The notes beneath the pieces were generated by a model. It was not told where the DNA came from, made no database searches, and saw nothing but the letters and a program-made list of their open reading frames with translations. The translations under genes and the position numbers were made by a program. A DNA stretch of 64,000 bases from Pseudopyrenochaeta lycopersici. Taxonomy: Eukaryota > Ascomycota > Dothideomycetes > Pleosporales > Pseudopyrenochaetaceae. The stretch spans positions 124,001 through 188,000 of the forward strand of contig NHZP01000022.1 in NCBI GenBank assembly GCA_003313425.1, in the 5' to 3' direction. Each line of letters opens with the position of its first letter. Positions within the stretch are counted from its first letter, which is position 1. Below, in pieces: positions 11,055 through 21,502 of this stretch.

Positions 11055-12234
11055 ATGCCGGGCAAACACATCGCTGGCACGACAGACGAGACCTGCAGGC
11101 GGTGCAAGGACAACAATGCTGTGCTCGTTGTGCGCTCAGAGCCACTTTGCCAGTCAGTTTTACGCCTTGTTGAACAGGCATCATCGTGCTAAAATGTCAA
11201 ACAGCGATTGCTTCGCCAGATACGTGCATACCAAGTGCATCAAACGTTTAGAGAGCTTCCGTGTGAACTTCGCTGCCTCGGACCAGCAGCGGAAGGTACT
11301 TTTACCGCTCTCCTTTGGGGTTTCTTCAGTCATCCTGCTCCATATCTTAGATCTGCATCTGAAAACACAGAAAAGCAAGACTGGCCGTACCGGATTCCAA
11401 ATCCACGCAGTACTAATTGAGGATTCAGAGCAGTCCACATCTGCGGATGAACTACTCAACAAAGCCCGAGAGCTATATCCGGATCACCAGTATGCTTCGC
11501 TGCCACTGCACCATGTATTCTGTTTCCTCCCCGATGATGCATCTTTTCAAGGCTTGGTCACACAAGTAGAGGAGCAAAAAATATCTTCTCCGCACGAACG
11601 ATTTACTTTCTTGATCAATTCGCTCCCTTCAGCCACAGCGCGGGCAGATGTGCTCAACACGCTTAGAACGAGACTTATTGTAGAACATGCCAAAACGACT
11701 GGATGCGAGAGCATTCTATGGGGCGACAGTACCACCAAGCTAGCTGAGAAGACTCTTGCCGAGACCGCAAAAGGCCGAGGATTTTCCCTGCCATGGAAGG
11801 TGACCGATGGAGAGTCGCCCTTTGGCACTAATTTCCACTATCCGCTCCGCGACGTCCTCAAAAAAGAGCTGTTTTCCTATATCACCCTAGCAGACCCTGG
11901 ATTGGCATCCCTTGTACATGAGCCAGTATCGAGCGCCACGGCAGCTTCCATGAGCTCCAAAAATACCACTATCGATGATTTAATGAAGCAATATTTCGAG
12001 TCTGTAGAGGAGAACTTCCCAAGCATCGTTTCGAATGTTGTCCGTACGGCGGGCAAGCTTGAATTACCCGCAGATGCAACTAAAGATCCATGCTGTAGTC
12101 TCTGTAGCATGCCTGTGCCCGGTGGGCGTTTTGGTATCCATGAATGGGGTGGCGATCAGCAGGATGGGCTTAACACTTCCTCCACGGACCATGTCAACAG
12201 CCTTTGCTACGGTTGCACGCGATCCATTCCCTAG
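11055..12234 (+). CDS. NCS2: Cytoplasmic tRNA 2-thiolation protein 2 (NCS2/CTU2)
   Basis: Exons 11055-11152 and 11205-12234 with a 52-nt intron; 375 aa. With NCS6/CTU1 it thiolates the wobble uridine of tRNA Lys, Glu and Gln in the cytosol, taking sulfur from URM1. The start MPGKHIAGTTDETCRRCKDNNAV, the spliced LCHDCFARYVHTKCIKRLE, the core PLSFGVSSVILLHILD and the C-terminal zinc-ribbon-like CCSLCSMPV...CYGC fit the family. At about 375 aa it is of normal size for fungi. As in other CTU2 proteins, the P-loop-like site of CTU1 is degenerate, so a scaffold role is expected. The frame is open from an upstream ATG at 10962, but the 11055 start fits the conserved N-terminus. Confidence 0.9.
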
Positions 12235-12631
12235 ATCTACAACACAGAAAAAGGATAATTGAGCTCTGCAATTTAAGAATGCCTACCTTCTGCAATCCTC
12301 AACATCGCTTAGGCTACTAGGACCAAATCAAGCAGTGAAACATCGATAATCAATAGCTCTGAGCTTTTCATTTGCCGATTCACCCAGTGTCAATATGTGC
12401 ACTCACGTATACCACCCGGCAATAATCAACATCCCGGTTGTGTTTAGATCATCGGAATCCTACCCCTGAAGCTTTGCTACGGAACAATATCTATGGTCTC
12501 TTACATCGGTGCATCATATTCCGGCACAACTATTAAAATGAACAGTTTGTACTGTCCATGATGCTCTTTGACCATAATTATCAAAAACTCCGAACCAGTT
12601 GTTCCAACCAATTTTTCATCGAAGACTCAAC
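12235..12631. other. Intergenic, NCS2 3' end and AA9 upstream region
   Basis: This holds the NCS2 3' flank and the AA9 upstream region. TATTAAAA near 12531-12538, about 100 bases before the AA9 start, is a possible TATA element. Nothing else was recognised. Confidence 0.4.
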
Positions 12632-13399
12632 ATGAAGTTACTTTCTTCAGCCCTTTTGGGTCTCACTCTCAACGCATCTACCTGCATTGCACACTGGAAC
12701 TACGATCGAATCATTGTAAATGGCGAAATCATTGGCGGACCGTACCAATACATACGCAAAACCAACAACACCAATGAGCCCCTCCAGAATGTGAACTCGA
12801 CACACATGCGATGTAATTCTGGTGCTTCTTCCGGCCTTACTCTTGATACGCAGACATACACGGTAGCCGCGGGAGACACTTTTGGTTTCGCTTTGAATGA
12901 TACATTCGGACACCCAGGGCCGCAGCAAGTCTATATTTCGAAGGCACTGGGTGATGCTGCAAGCTACGATGGATCTGGAGACTGGGTGAAGATATACAGC
13001 TTGACATATTCGCTTAACTCGAGTGAGGGTGCAAATGATGGTCTTCTCAAATGGGCCACCCATCGCGCTCGAACCTTTAACTTCAAGTTACCAATCGAAA
13101 CACCGCCTGGCGAGTATTTGATACGTGCTGAAGGCCTAGCCTTGCATGCCGCCCATAAACCGGACAAGTCGCAATTCTACATTGCATGTGCACAGGTCAA
13201 AGTCATTGGTACTGGCGAAGGCCTTCCGGGTCCAACGATTAGTTTTCCGGGAGGGTACCAGTGGAATTCGACGGGTGTATTGATTCCTGAGTTTTGGAGC
13301 CGGATTACAAACTACACGACGCCAGGGCCGGTCTTGTGGCCAAAAGGCACGGTCGAAGCGCATGTACTGGACGGGACGAGGAAAACAGGAGCAGACTGA
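12632..13399 (+). CDS. AA9 lytic polysaccharide monooxygenase (former GH61), secreted
   Basis: Single exon, 255 aa. Signal peptide residues 1-20 (MKLLSSALLGLTLNASTCIA) end exactly before His21, which becomes the mature N-terminal His of the copper histidine brace. The second copper His is in FGHPGPQQVYISKA and the axial Tyr with its neighbouring Gln is in SQFYIACAQVKV; DGSGDWVKI is a further AA9 landmark. It lacks a CBM1 or linker, so this is a single-domain enzyme that would cleave cellulose or hemicellulose oxidatively outside the cell. Several N-glycosylation sites (NNT, NST, NDT, NSS) are present. A GH3 beta-glucosidase is 8 kb away. The start at 12632 is chosen because the signal peptide begins there; an upstream in-frame ATG at 12599 would hide it. 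Confidence 0.92.
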   Translation: MKLLSSALLGLTLNASTCIAHWNYDRIIVNGEIIGGPYQYIRKTNNTNEPLQNVNSTHMRCNSGASSGLTLDTQTYTVAAGDTFGFALNDTFGHPGPQQVYISKALGDAASYDGSGDWVKIYSLTYSLNSSEGANDGLLKWATHRARTFNFKLPIETPPGEYLIRAEGLALHAAHKPDKSQFYIACAQVKVIGTGEGLPGPTISFPGGYQWNSTGVLIPEFWSRITNYTTPGPVLWPKGTVEAHVLDGTRKTGAD

Positions 13400-14013
13400 G
13401 TATGGAATAGATATCGGGGCCCTTCGTAAGCTTCCATTGTCAGTGGCTCATTTGCTACTTATTGCATGCAGTTGGTTTCGCCATTGAAAAAATCACCATG
13501 GTCTTTATCTCTACTTCCCTGCCATTTAGATCAACCATGTATATCCTTTTCAATTGTGCTGCAAAGTCGTAATCTTCTCATAGTGTTGCAATTTGAGAAT
13601 ATTTCCTGGGGCCGCATTTCGCTTGGTCAGATAAGCAATAACACTAGGTGAATATACAACAGTCAAAACCCGACTGCCATACAACTTTTACCCAACCCAA
13701 GGGTCTAGAATCGACCAAATTTGACCGTATTTTCCCTAGGCGCCTCGATGTGAAGAATCCCACGTCCATCCCGCATATTTCTCAAGAGAGTACTCTCTCT
13801 ATAGTTGCTTTTGACGTCGTAACAAAATTCCGTATTGCGCGATAGGCGTGTGTGATACGCAGAACGTATCGAAGATTGCTCCTTGGCAATATGCAAAAGA
13901 GCATGACTGGCTTAGCCAAGGCACACCCTACGGCAGGCCAGTCACAGCTTGTGTGAAGAGGTTAGTCTGGATCACAACCCACCCTCTCGCCGACAAATAA
14001 TGTCCCTGTTCTG
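13400..14013. other. Intergenic between convergent genes, nothing recognised
   Basis: AA9 and the large regulator end towards each other here. Only short open frames occur. Confidence 0.45.
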
Positions 14014-16888
14014 TCATGGCTCGCAATCTATGCCAAATGCTCCATCCAAATCCTCAAATCCGTGCCATAGCTCCTCTTCAAGGAAGGCGCTCATGGCGCT
14101 TACTCTTTCTAGCGCGCTCTTACGCCTTTGCTTTAGAGCTTCCCCCAATATCTTTGCCGCAGACAGTGCCATGTCGGACTTTCTGCCAAGAAACCACAAT
14201 GCTTGGACGCAATCATCTGCTCGCCGGAATGCGTCCTCCTGATCGCAAGTGTTTGATGGTAATAGGGTTTCCGCTTCCAGTAAAATGACGCCTGCCTTTG
14301 CAAAAGCGCGGATGAGCACCGCAGTCCAAGGTTCTGTTAGCAAAGCCCCTTGGCTAACTGCGAAATGAAATTCGTGCGATTTAGCAAATGACGCATCTTC
14401 TCGGGGACATGCAGACCTCGCCAGGTCTGAAAGTGACTGGCAGTTGCGTTGCCGGAAGTGTGCCAGAAACTCGGCCGAATCACGTTGAATTTTCGCTGCT
14501 TCAACACCTAACCCGGATTCATCGATAATCTCCATGAGGTCTGCGAGAAGTAGAGTTGCTAGGTGCCAGTGACCTGTCAGGCAAATGTACCACGATTGGA
14601 CACGAGGGGGAAGGCCGTCATGGTCTTTGATGCAATCTTGAATGAAAGGAGCGTACGATCTGTTCCAATGCTCTGTAACGTCCAACGCGGCTTTCACGGC
14701 AGTTTCGATGCTCTCACCTTGGGCACATCGAGCAAGGAGTGTCTGGATCCTAGTCACCCTCCTAAACAGCAACACTTTGACTGGAGCAGCGTCGCACAAT
14801 GTGGCAGCGGCTTGATCAAAAGAGCAAGGCCATCTGGCGGGCGCCCCCTGAGTTCGTTCTTGCTGACGAGCAAACAAGTAGTCGTCCCAATGAGGATTTC
14901 CATCTCCCATTGGAACCAGTTCTGCACCGTCATTGGTCGGAACTGTTACTTGCCTACTTTCCTTGAGCACCATGTCGCTATCTTCATCGGACACTACCAG
15001 GGGCCGTTTGTGCATCGCTGCCGACAAGGTGTCGAACATGACTCCTAGCCAGAACAGCAAGTCGACTGTTGCACGATCTGCAGATTCAAGGCCACCGACT
15101 GATGGACGATATTGCTTCCCACGTCGCGCTTGTCCAGGCCTCATACGAGGTTTGCCCCCACAAAATGCCATTCTCGATCTCAGTGAGTGTATCAGACGAA
15201 GCCCTTTCTCTAGATGTACTGGAGGTCCATCAGAATCCATGGCAAGATCAAGCTTTGATAACAAATCTTCGCATTCGTTCAAATCTTGATCCTTGGCATC
15301 TATCAGCGCTTCCATCTCTCCCATCTTGGTCGACTCTGATCCCGGTTGTTCCTGCACCTCCATATCGCTCATTTGCTCCACTCTACCTTCATCGCATTCG
15401 ACAGGCTTTTGGGTCAAGGCGAACACAATTTCCGCTAGCACAACCCTGAAAGATTCAATCTCTCCAGCATTTTGCAATGCGATACGGGCTTCATGCCAGG
15501 CGGAAATTTGCAAGGCCCGATCGAACTCGACACCATCCGGTGCGCCTATATTCTCTACCGTCTCGTACACGTTACTGTCGTCATTCGAGCCATCGCTATG
15601 GAACGGATACTTTGCTCTGCTCCTCTGACTGGACTGCGCCCACTGGCTAGCGAAAGCATATATCGACATGTTGAGAGCCTTAGATGATGCTTTGTCTTCG
15701 ACGAAAGTTAGCTGCCTTCCCCTTATTGATGCCGCCAAGCGATCTAGTCGAAACACATGATGATAGATCCGATCCCATCCGGGCGATGCCTTCACACCGC
15801 TGGCCAAGGGTGTGTCAGCCCTTGCATTGAATGGACAAGTTCGCTCAGTTACCCAACATGAAAGTGCGTTTGAGAAGGTGTCATGGTAGATTCTCAGCAA
15901 GCTTTCGGTCAATATTGCATTGTTCGTTGAAGAAAATAAGTCGCTGGCAAACGATATCGCCGGGTAAGGAAGCGCACCATTTGAAATCGGACCTGATAAA
16001 CGACGACGTCGCTTCCGACCGGTGCGCATAACACTGCCATTCATCTTGGATAAGGCTGCTTTTGTATCGATTTCGTGCACGTAGGGCGTACACGGACTCT
16101 CACTTTCAGCACTATCGTCAACACCTTCCGATAAGGTGCCAATCGATGATCCTTGCCCGGAATCGTGATTGAGTAGACCTTGATCATCCTCAAACATTTC
16201 AGTCGAGTATCCCAATTCATCTTCCAGAATTGAGCCAAAGCCATCGATCGGGTTCGAGCGCGCAGATTGTGACAAGGTAGTCGAGCAAGAATCGAAAGTT
16301 GGGATCATGCCGGGAAAGTCTCCAAAGGTGACTCCATACTCCACAGGACTGGGCTGTTGTGACATGTAATTTTGGCTGTGTTTAGCATCCAAATGAGTCT
16401 CTGGTTCCATATCATATATTTGTGGGTTCTTTTCTTTTTTTACCTGCGTTGCACAAGACGAAGCACATTGTGTCCGACGGCGTTTCGCTGGTGGTGCCAA
16501 ACTCTGCTGTGGCTGTGCCGCCTGCGACACCCGTTGCGACCGGAGCCATTCAAAAGTACAATTCTTCTTTGTTTTCTCGCAGTTCCCACAAGCAGTCAAA
16601 GGACCGAAGACATCTAGAGAGTCAATTGCTGCGGTTTGTGCCACCTGACATGTGCGCCTTACCACTGTAATGGAATACCGTCGGACTTCCTCCGGTTTTG
16701 TTCGTCTCCAACAACGTATCCTCCAGAATCGCTGCGTCGCACGCTCTTTTTCCTTTCCGACATTGATCGCAGCACCGATTTTGCTTTCTGCTCGTTTTCG
16801 AAGACTTCGTCGTATTCAACGGCGCTGGAGAAGGCGACGTCCACGCATAATCCAGGAACGATTTGGGCTGTACGTCGACAAAGTTCAT
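14014..16888 (-). CDS. AlcR-like Zn(II)2Cys6 transcription factor
   Basis: Exons 16663-16888 and 14014-16613 with a 49-nt intron; 941 aa. Near residue 40 is an incomplete-looking zinc cluster, CDQCRKGKRAC, which is completed only after the splice by ACGNCEKTKKNCTFEWL. The order C-x2-C-x6-C...C-x2-C-x6-C, the RKGKR basic run and the tail CTFEWLRSQR match AlcR, the ethanol regulator of Aspergillus, rather than common Gal4-type factors. The spacer between Cys3 and Cys4 is 33 residues by this model, longer than the 16 of AlcR. The rest is a long helical middle homology region (for instance GWDRIYHHVFRLDRLAASIRGRQ and WLGVMFDTLSAAMHKRP). The start MNFVDVQPKSFLDYAW is preferred over an ATG 56 codons upstream. 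Target genes are unknown. Confidence 0.83.
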
Positions 16889-17738
16889 GGTGGCGTGCGA
16901 CCCGGATTCTAAGGCGAAAAGAGGAAAAACCACGAACAGGTTGAGGCTTTCTTCGAGAAACTTCGCGCTGATATGCACACCCCGCGCCGCTTGCTTACTT
17001 GCCAATCCCAGCTTGGAAATGCGGGGAAGGGTATGGGTGGCTAGGCATGATGGCATGCCCTACTCAAGGCTTGCGTGGAACCCGACCCTTATAACATGCA
17101 CAAAACCCTCAAAACGGCTACTGATATACCATACAATCGACCGACAGTCGTCCTTCGATCACGCAGACTTCCGCCTCGCCCTTTTTCCAATATTCCCTCC
17201 GCCTCATTCGGCCTATCCTCGCAAATAACTTTATGAGCTTCGACCAACGCCCCCATGCACCAACCCAGCCAGCGCTCACATCCTAAACCAGGCCCCGGTC
17301 GCTTGTCTTATTGGCTTCACGGCTTACAATTGCACGACGCCTTGATTCCATCCGGATTCGCCGATCGGAACTTGCGGATCAACTGGAAGCATCGACATAC
17401 ACGAACAGCTTTCACAAGCTAAATAATCCCGACGCTTTCGTTCGTTTTCGATGCACAAATTTCGTATCAAGGCGTTTGCCATTCAGATGTGTCCCATGTT
17501 CTTATCTGCCGCCCAGCATCCCCCTGTCGACTGCTGTCATGAGGCTCTCCGGATGTGGGGACTTGCGCAGAAATAAATGGGCACCGTACGCAGTATTAAG
17601 TAATATAGTGCATATTGAAACACAAGCAGATATTGCAGCTATCAAGCATGAGCATTGAACAAGCTTTCCGAACAGGGGCAACGTCCACTCGGATGTCAAT
17701 GGGACTTAGCCAAAGCAACCGCAGATTCTGGTGCATGC
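16889..17738. other. Intergenic, 0.85 kb, regulator upstream region
   Basis: This is the upstream region of the AlcR-like gene and the 3' flank of the hydrolase gene. No coding feature could be supported; open frames here are shadows or chance. Confidence 0.45.
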
Positions 17739-19080
17739 TCAAGCCCCAAGAGCCTGATAAATCTGTGTCTCGATGTTGAACCAAAGACCGAGAACCTTCA
17801 TATCAGCAAATGGTAAAATCTGGCTACAAACAATACCGCCAACTCCCTTCTCGCGATCGCACCACCACCAACAATTCGGCAGACCTGCCCAGAACCCAGT
17901 ACTCCTCGACCTACCTGTCGGTCCTCCATTTGAGAGCATGAATGTTAGGCCCCAACCCTGGGGGGGATTGCCTTCTACAGGATAGATCTCAGGAAGCGGA
18001 TTCGTAAGGTCAGGTTTCGCATCTGGGATCCCTTGTCGACCAAAATTAGGGAACTTCTCGATTTGATTAGTGAACATTAGATCAACCGTTTCCTTCTTGA
18101 GAAGTTTGGCGCCGGTTTGGGGGGACGTGCCGTCGTTGAGGAGGGTTGCTATGATCTCTGGGACGCCAGGTTAGATGGTGAGCTGTAAGAAACGAGAATT
18201 TTGATGGCTTACGAGCGTAGTCCGATGGCGTTGCGAAGCAACCAGCACCTCCACTGTTCAACACATCTTTGGCCTCGGAAGACTCTACTACGAGCGGCTT
18301 GCGAAGCAAATGATCGCGTCCGATGAGCGTGCCATTATGCTTTCTATGATGCATATGTGCCAGTTTCTTCTTCATCTCCGCGGTCGGGAACATTGATATG
18401 TTTTTCAATCCTAACGGCTCAAATATGTTCTTGTGACAGTAATCATTCAGTGACAATCCGGTAACACGCTCGAGTGCAAGGCCCGCGAAATCGATGTTCA
18501 CACCATATTCCCAGCCCTCGCCTGGTTGGAAGACTAGAGGTTGGAGAATGTCTTTGATGTTTCCGGAGAACTCGTCGAACCCAATTGGATGAGAGTAGTC
18601 GCGTAGCTCGTTGTTGAAAAATGTGTAGCCAAAGCCGGCTACGGCCATTATCAGCCATGAGTTGGAAATCCTTCACACACATCCATACATACCAGTATGT
18701 GTTAGAAGCATCCTCAGCGTGATCTTTCGCTTCTTTTCAACTAATGTTCCATCCTTCTGCAAGACTTTCAAGTCCTTCAATTCCGGGAGTAACTTCTCGA
18801 TTTCCTCGCCATCATCCAAGTGCAGTTTCCCTTGTTCCACAAGTTGCATACATGCTAGGCCTGCGATCATCTTGGTGCATGATGCAATCCAGAACACATT
18901 GTCGAGCGTCATAGGCTCGGAGCTTGTCACACCTCGCTTTCCCGCAGCGTGGGCGAAGATTTCGCGTCCATTTCTGTCGACCACAACAACGCTGGTTCCT
19001 GGAATATCAGATTTGGGGTCTGTGCAGGCTGCCTCAACAGCCTGCTTAAGTTGATCGATTACCTGTGCGGAGAGTGACAT
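17739..19080 (-). CDS. Serine beta-lactamase-like hydrolase/esterase
   Basis: Exons 18693-19080, 18213-18638 and 17739-18157 with introns of 54 and 55 nt; 410 aa. It belongs to the class C beta-lactamase/DD-peptidase fold used by fungal esterases and acyltransferases such as EstB and LovD types. The catalytic S-x-x-K is in ASCTKM (about residue 67). LLTHTAGFGYTF spans the first splice, and WEYGVNIDFAG carries the Tyr expected as general base. The KTG-like position near the end is less clear (FWAGLPNCWWWCDREKG). No signal peptide is seen, so it is probably cytosolic. Substrate is not predictable; neighbours give no cluster context. Confidence 0.85.
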
Positions 19081-21502
19081 CTCGGAGGGCTGGCTGAATC
19101 CAATACGGCTATTCTGAAAGATGAATGGATTGGTAGGGCTTCAATGGGTATTTAGGCCAACAAATTACTTTCTTCCGGCTTCAAGTTCCCTAAACCTTTT
19201 CTCAGGATCCACTCAGAGCATGCGCTTCGAACTTTCCCCGCCAACCTTGAAGATCTACATACCTAGGCATATCCATGATCCGACGACCAATCCCTCCCGC
19301 CGGCCGAACACCACCCGCACGAAGGGATCCTTGTTCAGCGGATGAGGATAAACCTAGCTTCGGGGCCGCTACCAACGTGGTCTGAAAGCGGACCCGCTCT
19401 GGCAGGGTAGTGCGGGGAAGCTCTTGGCTTTGCACGTGGCCCATGCAATGAATAATTGATCGAAAGGTAGATTTATCTGACTCGATGGTATATCTTGATT
19501 TGATCTGGCTGGTGATGATCATAAGCAGTTTCCAGATAGCTTGGGGCAGGTGCAAGACGATACTGGATCAATACATGGGAGGGCTTGACCAGTGCGAGTG
19601 TTGACACCAATTCAACCCCAATCATTCGCTAAGTAGGGAATGAGTTCGATTAGTACGTCCGTCCATGTGTAGATATATGTACTGAGCTTTACTCTAGTCT
19701 CCGAGTGTCCCACATCTTCTAGAGCCTGACCGCACCTACTGACTTCACGTGATCTTTATGCACGTGTTCGGCTATAACCCTTACTCCGGATGACAGACTA
19801 CCTACGGTTCCTCAGCAGTTACTGACCCCTCTTTGATTGTGTCTATGATTAGTGGATCATAGCACAGCTATACTACTAAATAATCTGGCCGAAATAGGAA
19901 GGCTAAGTGTAGTGGACTCTGCTTAGCTACATTTTATGCACAGTTGATGCGTCAATAAAATGAGCAGAATAAAAGCCTCAAAAATTTAGGAGCAAGATCT
20001 TAGAGGTGCGTTGCCCATATCTGGTGGCTTCTAGTGCCAGGATGTTATGGTATGATAATAAGGAGACAAGTGCATCTGGATCCTGGGAGCCGTGTCCATC
20101 TGCCAGTTTGGTGGAGCAACTAACTGTAATATGCTGCAAGTTTCACCAGCTTGAGATTGTCTCTGGTACTCTCAATGACTGCGCGAAAATAAATGCTCAT
20201 CTAGAAGCAGCCACGACAGTTCAGCAACCTTCTCTTGGTAGCCTCGTCGTATTAAGGGAGTTTACAGCTGCTCATTCTGCGAGATCGATATAACTCTGAA
20301 ACTCAAATCTCATTATAAGTTGATCTATCCGGCAAGAGCGTATGTCACGCCGTGCGAGCTTACTTACAAAGTGGGTCACCCGTTGCATTAGTTCAAAGCA
20401 CGAAGCAGTCTTGTGGCGAGAGTCTCTTTGACAAGCGAATTCCCGTACTGCTACTCACTAGAACTTTATTTATTGCAGATATAATACCACTACACACTAG
20501 ACCGCCCCTGTAAGTATCGTCTAGAAAGATACACTGTGAGATTCGCTATCTACCCACTACTCACTAATCAACAAGATCGCATATGAAAAGAAGAAAGAGC
20601 GACGACCTTGAGATCGTCTACACCTGAACTGAAGAGGCTAAGAAAGCATTTAGACAAATCAACCTACTCTACATCTACAAGATTATAATTATCTCTCATT
20701 TGCCTATATCATCAACTGGGCGCTGCCTTATATGTTATTGATATTGCTGGAGTAGAAAAAGTCCGAAAGTTACATGGTCATGGCGCTCTATGATCTCGGG
20801 GCTTTGTTGTACCGATAGAGTAGCTACTTTCTGTCTCATTTTATCCTGGGCTTCGCGAACGTGCCTATCAAGTGGTTGACCAAACAGAAGGAACTCTTAT
20901 AGTGCTTATAATTACTGGAAAAGCTTTCTTAAGGCAATATGTATTAGAATATAGAGGAAATACATATTTTCATACGCTATCTGAAGAACGTAGGACAAGG
21001 ACCTTCTACAGAGTTGGTAATGTGGTTCATAGTCGAGTTAAGCTTAATCGAGATTAGATGGATTGGCAATGCTTAAGCTAAACTGACGTCAACATGCACC
21101 AAACTGGACCATCACCGAAGTTCAACCTCTGGAGCGGAAGCCTGCCGTCTGTCGGGTTCACTCCGGCAGATATACCCATGCTCGGTACATCATCACTGCA
21201 TCGCCCGAAGATTTCATTGTGCAATCATCTTCTGCGTGTGGGAACAAACGCAGCTAACTACCCACCGTCCCCTCACCGCCAAGGCGAAATGCGGAGAACG
21301 GTTGGGAAGCACGGCGATGCCGCGCAGGCGCTCGTTACGGGGTCGTGTTATGAGATCAAGAATGAGATGATGTGATCTGGGAAATCAGACCCCACGTGGA
21401 TGAGATATATTCCGTCTTTGCCCCCCAAACATAAATGTGAAAGGACTTTTTAGTACAACTCCACCTTGGATCTGACGTTGATCTGGAAAATAATATCCAA
21501 AA
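19081..21502. other. Intergenic, 2.4 kb, partly AT-rich decayed DNA
   Basis: The first 300 bases and the last 100 are flanking regions of the hydrolase and GH3 genes. Between about 19840 and 21060 the sequence is more AT rich than its surroundings. It holds broken frames that look like decayed coding sequence (for example around 20640-21055), with stops every few dozen codons. I could not assign it to a transposon family, and no terminal repeats were found by eye. RIP-mutated repeat remnant is the likeliest reading. Confidence 0.4.

Noticed and set aside
16340..16470. A possible second intron (GTAAAAAAAG...CACAG) in the AlcR-like gene
   Set aside because: Its 68 nt would shift the frame into early stops, whereas reading through keeps the long frame.
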